NCBI RefSeq assembly: GCF_020523795.1
Contig: NZ_JAJALI010000007.1
Location: 124,001 to 188,000 of the forward strand
Direction of reading: 5' to 3'
Length of the DNA: 64,000 bases
Origin: Ancylobacter sp. Lp-2
Lineage (GTDB): Bacteria > Pseudomonadota > Alphaproteobacteria > Rhizobiales > Xanthobacteraceae
Below are positions 1 through 7,975 of this stretch, piece after piece (positions within the stretch are counted from its first letter, which is position 1; each line of letters opens with the position of its first letter). The notes under the pieces were generated by a model. It had not been told where the DNA came from. It saw nothing but the letters and a program-made list of their open reading frames with translations, and searched no databases. Made by a program: the position numbers and the translations under genes.

Positions 1-402
1 GGCGGCGTTCGGCGGATCGAGCTGCGTATCGAGGGCGATGACCAGGATGCCGGCGGCGCGGGCCTTCTCGATGGAGGGCACGATGGCGCGCGAGTCGCTC
101 GGCGTGATCAGAATGCCCTTGGCGCCGGCGGCGATGAGGTTCTCCACTGCCGCGACCTGCGAGTCGTTGTCGCCGTCGACCTTGCCGGCGAAGGAGCGCA
201 ATTCCATGCCGAGCTCGTCGGCCTTGGCCTGCGCGCCCTCCTTCATCTTCACGAAGAAGGGGTTGGTGTTGGTCTTGGTGATGATGCCGACGATCGGCTT
301 GTCGGCAGCGGCGGCAAGCCCGGCGCCCGCAAGCGTGGCACTGGCGAGTGCGACGGCGGAAACCGCCGAGAAAACAAGGTGATGTCGGAACGAACGGCGC
401 AT
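1..402 (-). CDS. frcB: FrcB-like sugar ABC transporter periplasmic receptor (N-terminal part, cut by window edge)
   Basis: The start is the ATG at 402, five bases behind a strong AGGGAGG ribosome site; the frame stays open to base 1, so 134 residues are visible. Residues 1-33 are a signal peptide (basic RRSFRHH, then an Ala-rich hydrophobic stretch). The mature part opens with [19 protein letters not shown], the first strand and ligand loop of Peripla_BP_4 receptors, and continues with [18 protein letters not shown] and ITPSDS, a close match in my memory to rhizobial FrcB (fructose, also ribose and mannose). It would deliver sugar to an ABC importer whose other genes lie outside the window. 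It is divergent from the ROK regulator at 574 and shares the operator at 491-531. The exact sugar is inferred. Confidence 0.85.
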   Translation of the reverse strand, partial: MRRSFRHHLVFSAVSAVALASATLAGAGLAAAADKPIVGIITKTNTNPFFVKMKEGAQAKADELGMELRSFAGKVDGDNDSQVAAVENLIAAGAKGILITPSDSRAIVPSIEKARAAGILVIALDTQLDPPNAA

Positions 403-490
403 TCTTCCCTCCCTTGGGACGATGTGAAATCGCGCAGGTTTGCCCCGCGACGTGCTCTTTGACGCTTTCATGAAGCCGCAGGGTCGAACC

Positions 491-531
491 TCTGTCAATA
501 AATAAATCACTCAGATTTAATAATTGACAGA
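491..531. promoter_or_regulatory. 41-bp nested palindrome, probable operator of the ROK regulator
   Basis: Outer arms TCTGTCAAT (491-499) and ATTGACAGA (523-531) are perfect inverted repeats. Inner arms AAATC (504-508) and GATTT (514-518) share the same centre at base 511. It lies in the AT-rich gap between divergent frcB and the ROK gene, so one bound repressor could control both. TTGACA at 524-529 overlaps the right arm and could be a -35 element for the rightward operon. Confidence 0.6.
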
Positions 532-573
532 CCCAACTTGCCTGCCTCATCCTTTCGACGATAGACCTGCCCG

Positions 574-1860
574 ATGAAGCGGCGGCGCGAGAACAAGACG
601 GTGAGGAGCACAGGGAGCATGGACGAGACGGCGGCCTTTCCGATTCCGGACGAGTCCGTGCCGCTCTCCCCTGCCGGCCGCGGCACCAACCCGACCGGCG
701 TGCGGCTCTACAATGAGCGGGTCATCCTCTCGTTGATCCGCCGGCACCGGGCGCTCGGCAAGGTCGATATCGCCCGCCTGACCGGCCTCTCCACCCAGAC
801 CACCACTGTGATCATGAACCGGCTGCACGCGGATGGCCTGCTGACGGCTGGCGAGCGCCAGCGCGGGCGCATCGGCCAGCCCTCGGTGCCGTTCTCGCTG
901 AATCCGGACGGCGCCTTCGGCCTTGGGCTGATGATCGGCCGGCGCTCCTCCGATCTGGTGCTGATGGACTTCACCGCCGGCATCCGCGCCCGCGCCCGGC
1001 TCACCTACGCCTATCCGCTGCCGCAGACGCTGCTGGACTTCGCGGAACGGGAGATTCCCCGGCTGACCGCCGTGCTCACCGAGGAGCAGCGCGCCCGCGT
1101 CACCGGCATCGGCGTGGCCATGCCCTTCGAGCTGTGGAACTGGGAAGCCGACCTCGAAACCTCGCCCGGCGCGCTTGCCGGCTGGCGGACCTTCGACGTC
1201 ACGCGGGAGCTTGGGCAGCTGTTCCCGGACTGGCCGGTGCGCATGTGCAACGACGCCACTTCCGCCTGCGCCGCCGAGCTGACCTTCGGCCGTGGGGCGG
1301 CGTTCCACGACTTCGCCTATCTCTATATCGGCACCTTCATCGGCGGCGGCATCGTGCTGAATGGCAGCCTGTTCCCCGGCCGCTCGGGCAATGCCGGCGC
1401 GCTCGGCTCGATGCCGATCCTGCGGCACGAGGCGGACGGCACGGCCAGCCTGCAACAGCTCATCCGCACCGCGTCCATCTACCGGCTGGAGCGACGGCTG
1501 ATCGCCCGTGGCCTTCCCGGCACCGACATCTGGCTGTCCCCGGACGACTGGTCGAAATTCGCCGAACCGCTGGAAGACTGGATCGACGAGGCGGCCGACG
1601 GCCTGGCGCAGGCCATTGCCGCCATGCTGTCGGTGATCGATTTCGAGGCGATCGTGATCGACGGCGCCTTTCCCACCGATGTGCGGACCCGTCTTGTCGA
1701 GCGGACCCGCCAGCGGCTCGCCGCCATCGACCGCCAGGGCCTGACCGACGCCGTGGTGGTGGAAGGCTCGGTCGGGCGTGACGCCCGCGCCATCGGCGGC
1801 GCCGCGCTGCCGCTGCTCGCCACCTTCGCGCGCGATTTCGACGTTCTCTTCAAGGAATAG
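574..1860 (+). CDS. ROK-family transcriptional repressor (FrcR-like)
   Basis: A 428-residue protein with an N-terminal winged helix-turn-helix (about residues 45-100: RLYNERVILSLIRRHRALG, then DIARLTGLSTQTTTVIMNRL) fused to a ROK sugar-kinase fold containing a glycine-rich GTFIGGGIVLNG segment near residue 250. The zinc-binding Cys cluster of catalytic ROK kinases is absent, as usual for regulators of the NagC/Mlc type, so a sugar or sugar phosphate probably acts as inducer. The ATG at 619 is an alternative start. It is divergent from frcB and leads a co-directional set with the mutarotase (4-bp gap) and kinase. Known rhizobial frc loci contain a ROK regulator, which supports the role; the effector is inferred. 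Confidence 0.85.
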   Translation: MKRRRENKTVRSTGSMDETAAFPIPDESVPLSPAGRGTNPTGVRLYNERVILSLIRRHRALGKVDIARLTGLSTQTTTVIMNRLHADGLLTAGERQRGRIGQPSVPFSLNPDGAFGLGLMIGRRSSDLVLMDFTAGIRARARLTYAYPLPQTLLDFAEREIPRLTAVLTEEQRARVTGIGVAMPFELWNWEADLETSPGALAGWRTFDVTRELGQLFPDWPVRMCNDATSACAAELTFGRGAAFHDFAYLYIGTFIGGGIVLNGSLFPGRSGNAGALGSMPILRHEADGTASLQQLIRTASIYRLERRLIARGLPGTDIWLSPDDWSKFAEPLEDWIDEAADGLAQAIAAMLSVIDFEAIVIDGAFPTDVRTRLVERTRQRLAAIDRQGLTDAVVVEGSVGRDARAIGGAALPLLATFARDFDVLFKE

Positions 1861-1863
1861 ACC

Positions 1864-2307
1864 ATGCTCAAGGGCATCGATCCGCTCATCGGCCCCGACC
1901 TGCTCAGGATATTGCGGGCCATGGGGCATGGCGACGAGATCGCCATCGTCGACGCCAATTATCCGGCCGACGCCCATGCTCGGCGCCTCGTCCGCATGGA
2001 CGGACATTCCGCCCCGGCGATCCTCGATGCGGTGCTGTCGCTAATGCCGCTCGACGCGGCGGTCGAACACGCCGCCTTCCGCCCGTGCGCCCATGGCGAC
2101 TGCGGGCGACTGGAGGAGGTGTTCGTCGAGTTCACGCGGATCATCGATCGCCGCGAGCCCGGCTTCCAGCTGGTGCCGATCTCCGGCGAGCCGTTCTACG
2201 ACCGCATCCGCGCCGCCTATGCCATCGTCGCCTCGGGCGAGCGACGGCTCTACGGCAACATCATCCTGCGCAAGGGCGTCATCCGGCCGGAGGGAGCCGC
2301 GGCATGA
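1864..2307 (+). CDS. RbsD/FucU-family sugar mutarotase
   Basis: 147 residues, the usual length for the family. It begins MLKGIDPLIGPDLL and has GHGDEIAIVDANYPA, the conserved N-terminal block that carries the catalytic His, plus the C-terminal RLYGNIILRKGV block typical of FucU. Members interconvert pyranose and furanose or alpha and beta anomers of ribose or fucose, which speeds entry into catabolism. The gene starts four bases after the ROK stop and its own stop overlaps the kinase start by 4 bp (ATGA), so the three are translationally coupled. The motifs fit FucU better than RbsD, but the substrate cannot be read from the sequence. Confidence 0.85.
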   Translation: MLKGIDPLIGPDLLRILRAMGHGDEIAIVDANYPADAHARRLVRMDGHSAPAILDAVLSLMPLDAAVEHAAFRPCAHGDCGRLEEVFVEFTRIIDRREPGFQLVPISGEPFYDRIRAAYAIVASGERRLYGNIILRKGVIRPEGAAA

Positions 2308-3296
2308 TACTGGTCTGCGGAGAGGCGCTCATCGACCTGTTCGTCGGCCCGCCGGAGGGCACCGAGATGCCGGCCCGCGCGGTCGCCGGCGGCTCGCCCT
2401 TCAACGTCGCCATCGGCCTCGCGCGGCAGGGCGCGCGCGCCGCCTTTCTCGGCGGCATCTCGCGCGACCGCTTCGGCGGGCTGCTCGCGGACATTCTCGA
2501 GTGCGAGGGGGTCGATACACGTTTCATCGTGCGCACCGACCGGCTGTCCACCCTCTCGGCCATCGCCACCGCCCCGGACGGACAGCCGAGCTATTCCTTC
2601 CATGGCGAGGCAGCGGCCGACCGCTCGCTGACGCCGGAAGATCTGCCGTCGCAGCTGCCGGACGAGGTGCGCGCGCTCACCTTCGGTTCCTACACCATAG
2701 TGGTGGAGCCGGTGGGTTCGACCTATGCCCTGCTCGCCGAACGCGAGAAGGGGCGCCGGGTGATCAGCGTCGACCCCAATGTGCGCCCGACCGTGGTGCG
2801 CGACATGAAGCGCTGGGGCGCCGCCGCCGAGCGCTTCTACCGCTGCGCCACCCTCGTCAAGGCGAGCGACGAGGATGTCCGCACCGCGCTGGGCGAAGAC
2901 ACCTCGCTTGCCGATGCTGCCGCCTACTGGCTCGGCCTCGGCGCCCGGCTGGTGGTGATCACCCGCGGTGCCGCTGGGGCGGTCGCCTTCGGCGCCGCCG
3001 GCACGGTGAGCGTGCCGGGTCGTGAGGTGAGCGTGCGCGACACGGTCGGCGCCGGCGACACGTTCCACGCCGCGCTGCTCGCCCGCCTCGCAGCCACCGG
3101 CCGGCTCGACGAAACCGCCATCGCTGCGCTGGATGCCGAGGCGATCGGCGACCTCCTCGCCTATGCGACAGCCGCGGCGGCGGTGACCATCACCCGCCGT
3201 GGCGCCGACCTGCCTCGCCGCGCGGATATCGAGGCGGTGCTGAGCGCGCCGGCCGCCTTGCCCGGCACGGTCGCTGCGGCCTTGTGCGGCATCTGA
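2304..3296 (+). CDS. PfkB-family carbohydrate kinase (fructokinase-like)
   Basis: The ATG at 2304 gives 330 residues, overlaps the mutarotase stop by 4 bp and starts MILVCGEALIDLF, the classic PfkB N-terminus; the frame is open upstream to about 2085 but that part has no family similarity. GGSPFNVAIGLARQG (PfkB signature 1 region) and DTVGAGDTFHAALL (signature 2, with the catalytic Asp and anion hole) are intact. It should phosphorylate the sugar brought in by the FrcB-type importer. The N-terminus resembles rhizobial FrcK, hence the fructokinase suggestion; ribokinase-type activity cannot be excluded. Confidence 0.85.
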   Translation: MILVCGEALIDLFVGPPEGTEMPARAVAGGSPFNVAIGLARQGARAAFLGGISRDRFGGLLADILECEGVDTRFIVRTDRLSTLSAIATAPDGQPSYSFHGEAAADRSLTPEDLPSQLPDEVRALTFGSYTIVVEPVGSTYALLAEREKGRRVISVDPNVRPTVVRDMKRWGAAAERFYRCATLVKASDEDVRTALGEDTSLADAAAYWLGLGARLVVITRGAAGAVAFGAAGTVSVPGREVSVRDTVGAGDTFHAALLARLAATGRLDETAIAALDAEAIGDLLAYATAAAAVTITRRGADLPRRADIEAVLSAPAALPGTVAAALCGI

Positions 3297-3484
3297 ACCG
3301 ACGGCTCATGACGATGTTCGCGACGGCGGATGTTGTTTCGCTTCTGGTGGCCGAAGCGGTCTGACGCTTTCGGGTTCCCGGCGGCGTCCCAGGTACAAAG
3401 GCCTGCAATTCCGGGCCTGATCCGAAGCCGATGGTACCGGTCCATTTCGTGCCCGGCGCCACGCGCGCATCCCCCGCACTCGTT

Positions 3485-4744
3485 TCAGATCTTGCCGTTA
3501 GCCTCGGCGATCACCTTCGTCAGGCTACCGGTTGCCGGGAAGAGCGGGATGAGGCAGGCCTGCAGGGCGTGATAGATGTCGCCCTTGCCCGGGAACAGCG
3601 TGTGCGAGGGCACGAGATCTTCCGTCAGTTCCTCATGCCAGCCGCCGTTCTTGTGGTCGATGAAGACGCGCTCGATCAGGTCCCAGATCTTGCGGTAGTA
3701 TTCCTCGTGAAAATTGCTGGGAAGATGCTCGTTCAGGAAGTGCGCCGCGCCGGCGCCTTCGCAGGCGGGCCACCACAGCTTGTTGCGCTTGTCGGGCCTG
3801 TCGTTCCAGTCGAGCGTATAGAAGAACCCGCCCTTCTCTTCGTCCCAACCAAGCACGATGGATTGCGAGAACAGATTCTTGGCCGCAATCGGCATCCAGT
3901 CGTGCTTCCTGCCGCCAAGACCCCAAAGCTGCAGGATGAGCCGCGCCCATTCCAGCCAGTGGCCGGGTGTGGTGCCGGCGGGGCGGAACATCTCGTTCGG
4001 ATGATAGTAATGCGCGTTGAGATCCCAGTCGGCACTGAAATGCTCGGCCACGCGCCAGCCGACACTGCCGGCGATGCGGCGGATGACGAGGTCGGCAATG
4101 CTTTCGGCCTTGGCGAGATAGCTGCGGTCGCCGGTCGCTTCGAAGGCGGCCATTAACGCCTCCGTCAAATGCATATTGGAATTCTGGCCACGGTAATCGT
4201 CGCTGCCGAGCGCCTGCCAGTCGGCGGTAAACTCCTCGGCGATGGCGTTGTGCTTGCCTTCCCAGAACCTGGTGTTCAGGACCTCCGTGATGTCGGCAAG
4301 CATGGCGTCGGCGAGCGGGTGGCCTATGGTCTTCGCAGAGGAGGCCGCAAGCAGAACGAAGGCATGACCATAGCCCTGCTTGCTGGTGTCAACAGGACCA
4401 TTGTCGTCGAGCGACCAGAAATAGCCGCCATTCCTGGTGTCGCGATGATGATTCCAAATATACTGCATGCCGTGATCGACCACGGCCGCCGCGCCGGGGC
4501 GTCCCAGTAGAGTGCCGATGGCGAAGCAGTGCACGGCACGCGCGGCAATATGAATCGGACGAACCTGGCCGCCGGCATTGAGGGGCCGGCCGATGTCGTC
4601 GAGATCGTAGAAGCCGCCCTTTGGGTTGATCGAGTTGTGCTGGAAGAACTCGAACAGGCCGTTCGCCTGTGCCAGAAGCCAGTTGCGATGATAGGCGCTC
4701 GCCGTCCATTTCTGGAAAGAAGGAGATTTCATATCGTTTGTCAT
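3485..4744 (-). CDS. AGE-family aldose-ketose isomerase / N-acylglucosamine 2-epimerase (YihS-like)
   Basis: The protein has the (alpha/alpha)6-barrel pattern of the AGE family: NPKGGFYDLDDIGRPL early on, HIAARAVHCFAIG, then NSNMHLTEALMAAFEATGD, HYYHPNEMFRPAGTTPGHWLEWARL and NGGWHEEL. The NGGW, GxxP and central EMxRP-GxxxEW segments correspond to the bacterial YihS/mannose isomerase branch rather than renin-binding epimerases. I chose ATG 4744 (419 residues, MTNDMKSPSFQKW); the frame extends to 4858 but the extra 38 residues look non-coding. It is convergent with the sugar kinase gene, so it may add another hexose-phosphate-independent entry to the same sugar metabolism; this link is inferred. 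Confidence 0.8.
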   Translation of the reverse strand: MTNDMKSPSFQKWTASAYHRNWLLAQANGLFEFFQHNSINPKGGFYDLDDIGRPLNAGGQVRPIHIAARAVHCFAIGTLLGRPGAAAVVDHGMQYIWNHHRDTRNGGYFWSLDDNGPVDTSKQGYGHAFVLLAASSAKTIGHPLADAMLADITEVLNTRFWEGKHNAIAEEFTADWQALGSDDYRGQNSNMHLTEALMAAFEATGDRSYLAKAESIADLVIRRIAGSVGWRVAEHFSADWDLNAHYYHPNEMFRPAGTTPGHWLEWARLILQLWGLGGRKHDWMPIAAKNLFSQSIVLGWDEEKGGFFYTLDWNDRPDKRNKLWWPACEGAGAAHFLNEHLPSNFHEEYYRKIWDLIERVFIDHKNGGWHEELTEDLVPSHTLFPGKGDIYHALQACLIPLFPATGSLTKVIAEANGKI

Positions 4745-5064
4745 GGGATCCAGAAATGAGATCTTGGAGAGGCTGCGTATTATTGCTGAATCGCGGCTGT
4801 ATTTTTGATCAGGCTGTTTCAATAAGCGTGGCTGCAGGGTGTACCCCATGCAGCGCATTTCCGTCAGTCAGCCAAGTTAGAGACGACACTATCTCGACTG
4901 TCGCCGTTTCGCACGAAGCGCTTGGCCGATGACCCTAAACTCCCTCTGGATTTAGGTGGTGTCCGTCGAATTTTGGAGCGCCCCCGCATTCGGTCCAGCG
5001 GGCGCTGGAAAACTCCGGGTTATCAAAGCGCCATTCGAACTCCCTAGATCCTTGCGTCGATCAA

Positions 5065-6567
5065 TCAGGCAGCTTTGCTCGAGGCTGCCTTGGGGCTCTC
5101 ACCTTGGCGCGCGAGCTTCCGTGCGGCATACCAAGCGGCGAGGCCCGCCAGCACACTGATCGCCCCAATCAGCGGCAAGCTGTGGCGCACCGCGGTCAAC
5201 ATGTCCGCGCCGCTGGAGGAAAGCCATGTTTGCGCGGCCCCATCGGGACTTTCCAGATTCAGCGCCAGCATGGCCGCGCCGCCGGCGACGCCGAGACTGG
5301 TTCCCAGCGCGCGCATCAGGTTCAGCAGCGAACCGGCAGGCCCCGACAGATCGGGCGGCACGGCCGCGATCGCCACCTGGTTATTGGGTGCGATGAAGAG
5401 GCCGAGACCGATGCCGAACAGCGCGTAGGCGATGCCGTCGAAAAGTCGGTGGTCCTCCACCCGCCCGAGGGTGGAAAACAGTAGGGCAACGGCAAGGAAG
5501 CTCAGCGCCATCGCCACCATGCCGACCCGGCGTTCGCCCAACCGCTCCTTCATCGTGCTGCTGAACGGTGCCGTGAGCCCGATAGCCACCGGAATGATGG
5601 CCAGGTGAAGCCCGGCCGTCCCGGGCGGCTCGCCGAAGCCGTGCCCCTGCGCGAAGGACATAAGAAAGAACATGCCGAACAGCTGCGCATAACCGAGAGC
5701 CACTCCGGCCGCCGCGCTGCAGAACGCAAGGTTCCGGAACAGCTCGGGATCGATCAGCGGCGCCCGGAAGATACGTTCGCGCCGCACCAGCAGTATCAGC
5801 AACAGAGCGGCCGTGGCGAGACTGCCGAGCGTTGCCGGGGAACTCAGCCCCCAGGTCGAGACATGGTTGAGCACCGCGACGATCAGCATGAGCGCCGGGC
5901 CGATCAGCAACGCTCCGCCCCAGTCGAAGACACGGTCCGGCCGCGTGCCGGCACTTCGCGGCAACGCCAGCCAGCCAATGACGACGGCCAAGGCGCCGAA
6001 CGGAACGGTGAGCCAGAAGATCCATCGCCAGCCAAGCGTCGCGAGAACCACCCCGCCCAGCACCGGGCCCGCGCTCATGCCCACCGCCTGAGCGGCCGCG
6101 AACCAGCCAAGCGCCCGTCCTCGCTGCGCCGGCGAGACCGTCTTCACCAGGATCGAAATACTGTTGGCGCCGAGGAGCGAACCACCCACCCCCTGCAGGA
6201 AGCGGAAGATCACCAATTGCTCGAAACTGGACGCAAAGCCGCACAGGGCACTGGCGAGGATGAAAATGAGGTAGCCGGCAATATACAGCGTCTTGCGGCC
6301 GAACATTTCACACAGGCGGCCAAAGATCGGCAGGAACGACACGAAGGCTGCGAGATAGGACAGCGCGATCCAGCTCACATGTTGGAGCGGCGCGTCGAAA
6401 TAGCGCCCGAGATCCGGCAGGGCGAGTTGAACGATGGTGGCGTCGAGCTGCCCGACAAACGCGCCCATCGAGACCAAGGCGACGACAAGCCAGGAATGCC
6501 AGGCCTGACGCTCCAGCCAGGCGAGAGGCGCTGGCTCATTCGTGAGCCGGTCGATGAGGGGCGACAT
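5065..6567 (-). CDS. MFS transporter, DHA2 (14-TM drug:proton antiporter) family
   Basis: 500 residues with about 14 hydrophobic segments. Motif D1 (LDATIVQLALP, near residue 42), motif A (GRLCEMFGRK) and motif C (GMSAGPVLGG) place it in the DHA2/EmrB-QacA group, inner-membrane exporters of toxic compounds. The N-terminal 20 residues are hydrophilic and cytosolic. No adjacent EmrA-type adaptor is present and no regulator is adjacent, so substrate and control are unknown. It points away from the secreted protein at 6755-7210 by only 187 bp and could share a transcript with it. Confidence 0.88.
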   Translation of the reverse strand: MSPLIDRLTNEPAPLAWLERQAWHSWLVVALVSMGAFVGQLDATIVQLALPDLGRYFDAPLQHVSWIALSYLAAFVSFLPIFGRLCEMFGRKTLYIAGYLIFILASALCGFASSFEQLVIFRFLQGVGGSLLGANSISILVKTVSPAQRGRALGWFAAAQAVGMSAGPVLGGVVLATLGWRWIFWLTVPFGALAVVIGWLALPRSAGTRPDRVFDWGGALLIGPALMLIVAVLNHVSTWGLSSPATLGSLATAALLLILLVRRERIFRAPLIDPELFRNLAFCSAAAGVALGYAQLFGMFFLMSFAQGHGFGEPPGTAGLHLAIIPVAIGLTAPFSSTMKERLGERRVGMVAMALSFLAVALLFSTLGRVEDHRLFDGIAYALFGIGLGLFIAPNNQVAIAAVPPDLSGPAGSLLNLMRALGTSLGVAGGAAMLALNLESPDGAAQTWLSSSGADMLTAVRHSLPLIGAISVLAGLAAWYAARKLARQGESPKAASSKAA

Positions 6568-6754
6568 TCAATCACCAAATGGCCGGGGGACTACATCTTC
6601 CCGGCGGGCGCATGTGCTCCTGCCGACAGTGTCGAGGCGTTCGGTGCGTATCGGCGTCGCTTCCGAGAGGGGGAGCACGCCTGCATGGCTTGAAGACGAA
6701 TGGCCCCACTCTCACAAGGAAGAGAAGAGCAGGGCGACCGTCGTGTCGGAGCAA

Positions 6755-7210
6755 TCAGCGTTTCGTCACGTCATTGCAGGTTGCGACGGCCGGCTTGTCA
6801 TTGGCTTGCCGGGCGCCAGCCTGAAGATAGCAATAGGAAAGCGTGGTGCCGGACAGGTCCCCGACGAAATAGCCGTCGGTATCGGCCATCATCACCTTGT
6901 CGCCACCTTTCGAGACGGTTCCGATAAAAGGTTCTGTTGTGACCGTGCCGCCAGAGGATGCGTCGCCAGCAATGATGCTTTCGCCCCAGAAACGGCGGTC
7001 CTCCTGACCAATGATGCGCAGTGTGATGTCCCGCTGCGCCAGCAGCGGTTTTTCCCAGGTGCCCTTGCTGTCCGGCCAATGCGGTCCGCCGACGCCGGCA
7101 ATGATCGTGTTGGTCTTGCCGACCCAATCCCCCTTCATGTCAGGGGTTTGCGCGGCGGCCGCAGAAATCGTCATCACATTGCAGAGCAGGAACCAACCCA
7201 GAGCCTTCAT
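6755..7210 (-). CDS. Small secreted protein of unknown function
   Basis: 151 residues. Residues 1-20 (MKALGWFLLCNVMTISAAAA) are a signal peptide with likely cleavage after AAA. The mature part starts DMKGDWVGKTNTIIAGVGG and has alternating short beta segments ending with SYCYLQAGARQANDKPAVAT; two Cys near the C-terminus could form a disulphide. The pattern (repeated G.W.G and DGYFVGDLSGTTLSYCYL) resembles small beta-barrel periplasmic proteins, but I do not recognise the family. It lies upstream of the MFS gene on the same strand. Confidence 0.7.
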   Translation of the reverse strand: MKALGWFLLCNVMTISAAAAQTPDMKGDWVGKTNTIIAGVGGPHWPDSKGTWEKPLLAQRDITLRIIGQEDRRFWGESIIAGDASSGGTVTTEPFIGTVSKGGDKVMMADTDGYFVGDLSGTTLSYCYLQAGARQANDKPAVATCNDVTKR

Positions 7211-7513
7211 AGTTTCCTCATCGCATTGTTTGATTTTGAGTCGAAAACAATTTTATCTCATTCTCGAAGGTATCGGAATGACATAGAGCCGACCGCCTCG
7301 TCATAGATCGCGTGACGCGCATCCAAGACGAGGCGGCAAAGGCACCGAGGACCTCTGCGCTGGAGGCTTTTTGCCCGGAGCGCCGCCTGAACGGCTGCTC
7401 TTGGGTAGGGAGCCAAATTCCGCTTATGGCGCGCCGCAGATGTCAGCTCTTGGCGGGATGGCCTGCCGCCGGTTTCGTGGGCACCGAGATGAGATGTTCA
7501 GCGTCAACGCCGT
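7211..7513. other. Non-coding stretch before the IS fragment
   Basis: I find no convincing gene here. The first 80 bases upstream of the secreted-protein start are AT-rich and probably hold its promoter. The rest has open frames on the + strand from about 7312, but codon choice and composition do not look coding. Confidence 0.4.
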
Positions 7514-7603
7514 TTGACAGTCGAGTGCCTCTACAATTGCAGGCACTCGACCCTCGGCTATCTGAGCCCCGTCAAGTTCGAGGAGCGGGTCAGACTAGCG
7601 TAA
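7514..7603 (+). pseudogene. C-terminal remnant of an IS3-family transposase (OrfB)
   Basis: Reading from 7514, the frame gives VECLYNCRHSTLGYLSPVKF followed by EERVRLA and a stop at 7601-7603. IS3-group transposases end with a very similar block (F-YN--R-HS-LGYLSP--FE), so about 29 residues of the integrase core end survive. The upstream part of the gene is missing, and the sequence just after the stop (TGTCTACGGGCCCGGCAGG) looks like the usual downstream end of such an element. It sits 170 bp outside the left end of the proposed genomic island. Confidence 0.7.
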
Positions 7604-7772
7604 CCTCGTGTCTACGGGCCCGGCAGGGGACCAGTTCGCGTCCGTGATCAACCAACGCGCGGCGCCGCCCAGCCTATCCCCGCTTATCCCACATGAGGAA
7701 TGGGGCCTGAAGTGGGGCTAGAATCCCAGCGTCAGTAAAATATCAACGATTTCAATAAATTACACATAAGGC

Positions 7773-7786
7773 TGGCGGAGAGAGCG
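7773..7786. repeat. attL-like 14-bp copy of the tRNA-Ser 3' end
   Basis: TGGCGGAGAGAGCG here is identical to 42831-42844, the CCA end and acceptor stem of tRNA-Ser(GGA), in the same orientation. An 11-bp match, ATCAACGATTT, also precedes both copies (7742-7752 and 42808-42818). No tRNA structure follows here. This is the pattern left when an element integrates into the 3' end of a tRNA gene. Confidence 0.6.
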
Positions 7787-7975
7787 TCATCCATAAAAAC
7801 GTCTTAACTAGATGATTTTACTATATCATTTATGTGATTAATTTCGTTGGTCCTAGTTGTGGCCCTAGAAGGGTCGTTGATGCGGCATCTGCGGGTCAAC
7901 CGCAACAGCCGAATGGGGGAGGGGCTTTCAGGCCGCCTCCCATACCCGTCAGTGATCTGCGCGGTGAGCTCGAAC

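Noticed and set aside
547-2007. Long minus-strand frame opposite the ROK gene
   Set aside because: His/Gly/Arg-rich antisense translation with no family motif; the + strand gene explains it.
4955-5000. GGTGTCCGTCGAATT sequence like an IS end
   Set aside because: No second end, no transposase remnant and no target duplication could be seen.
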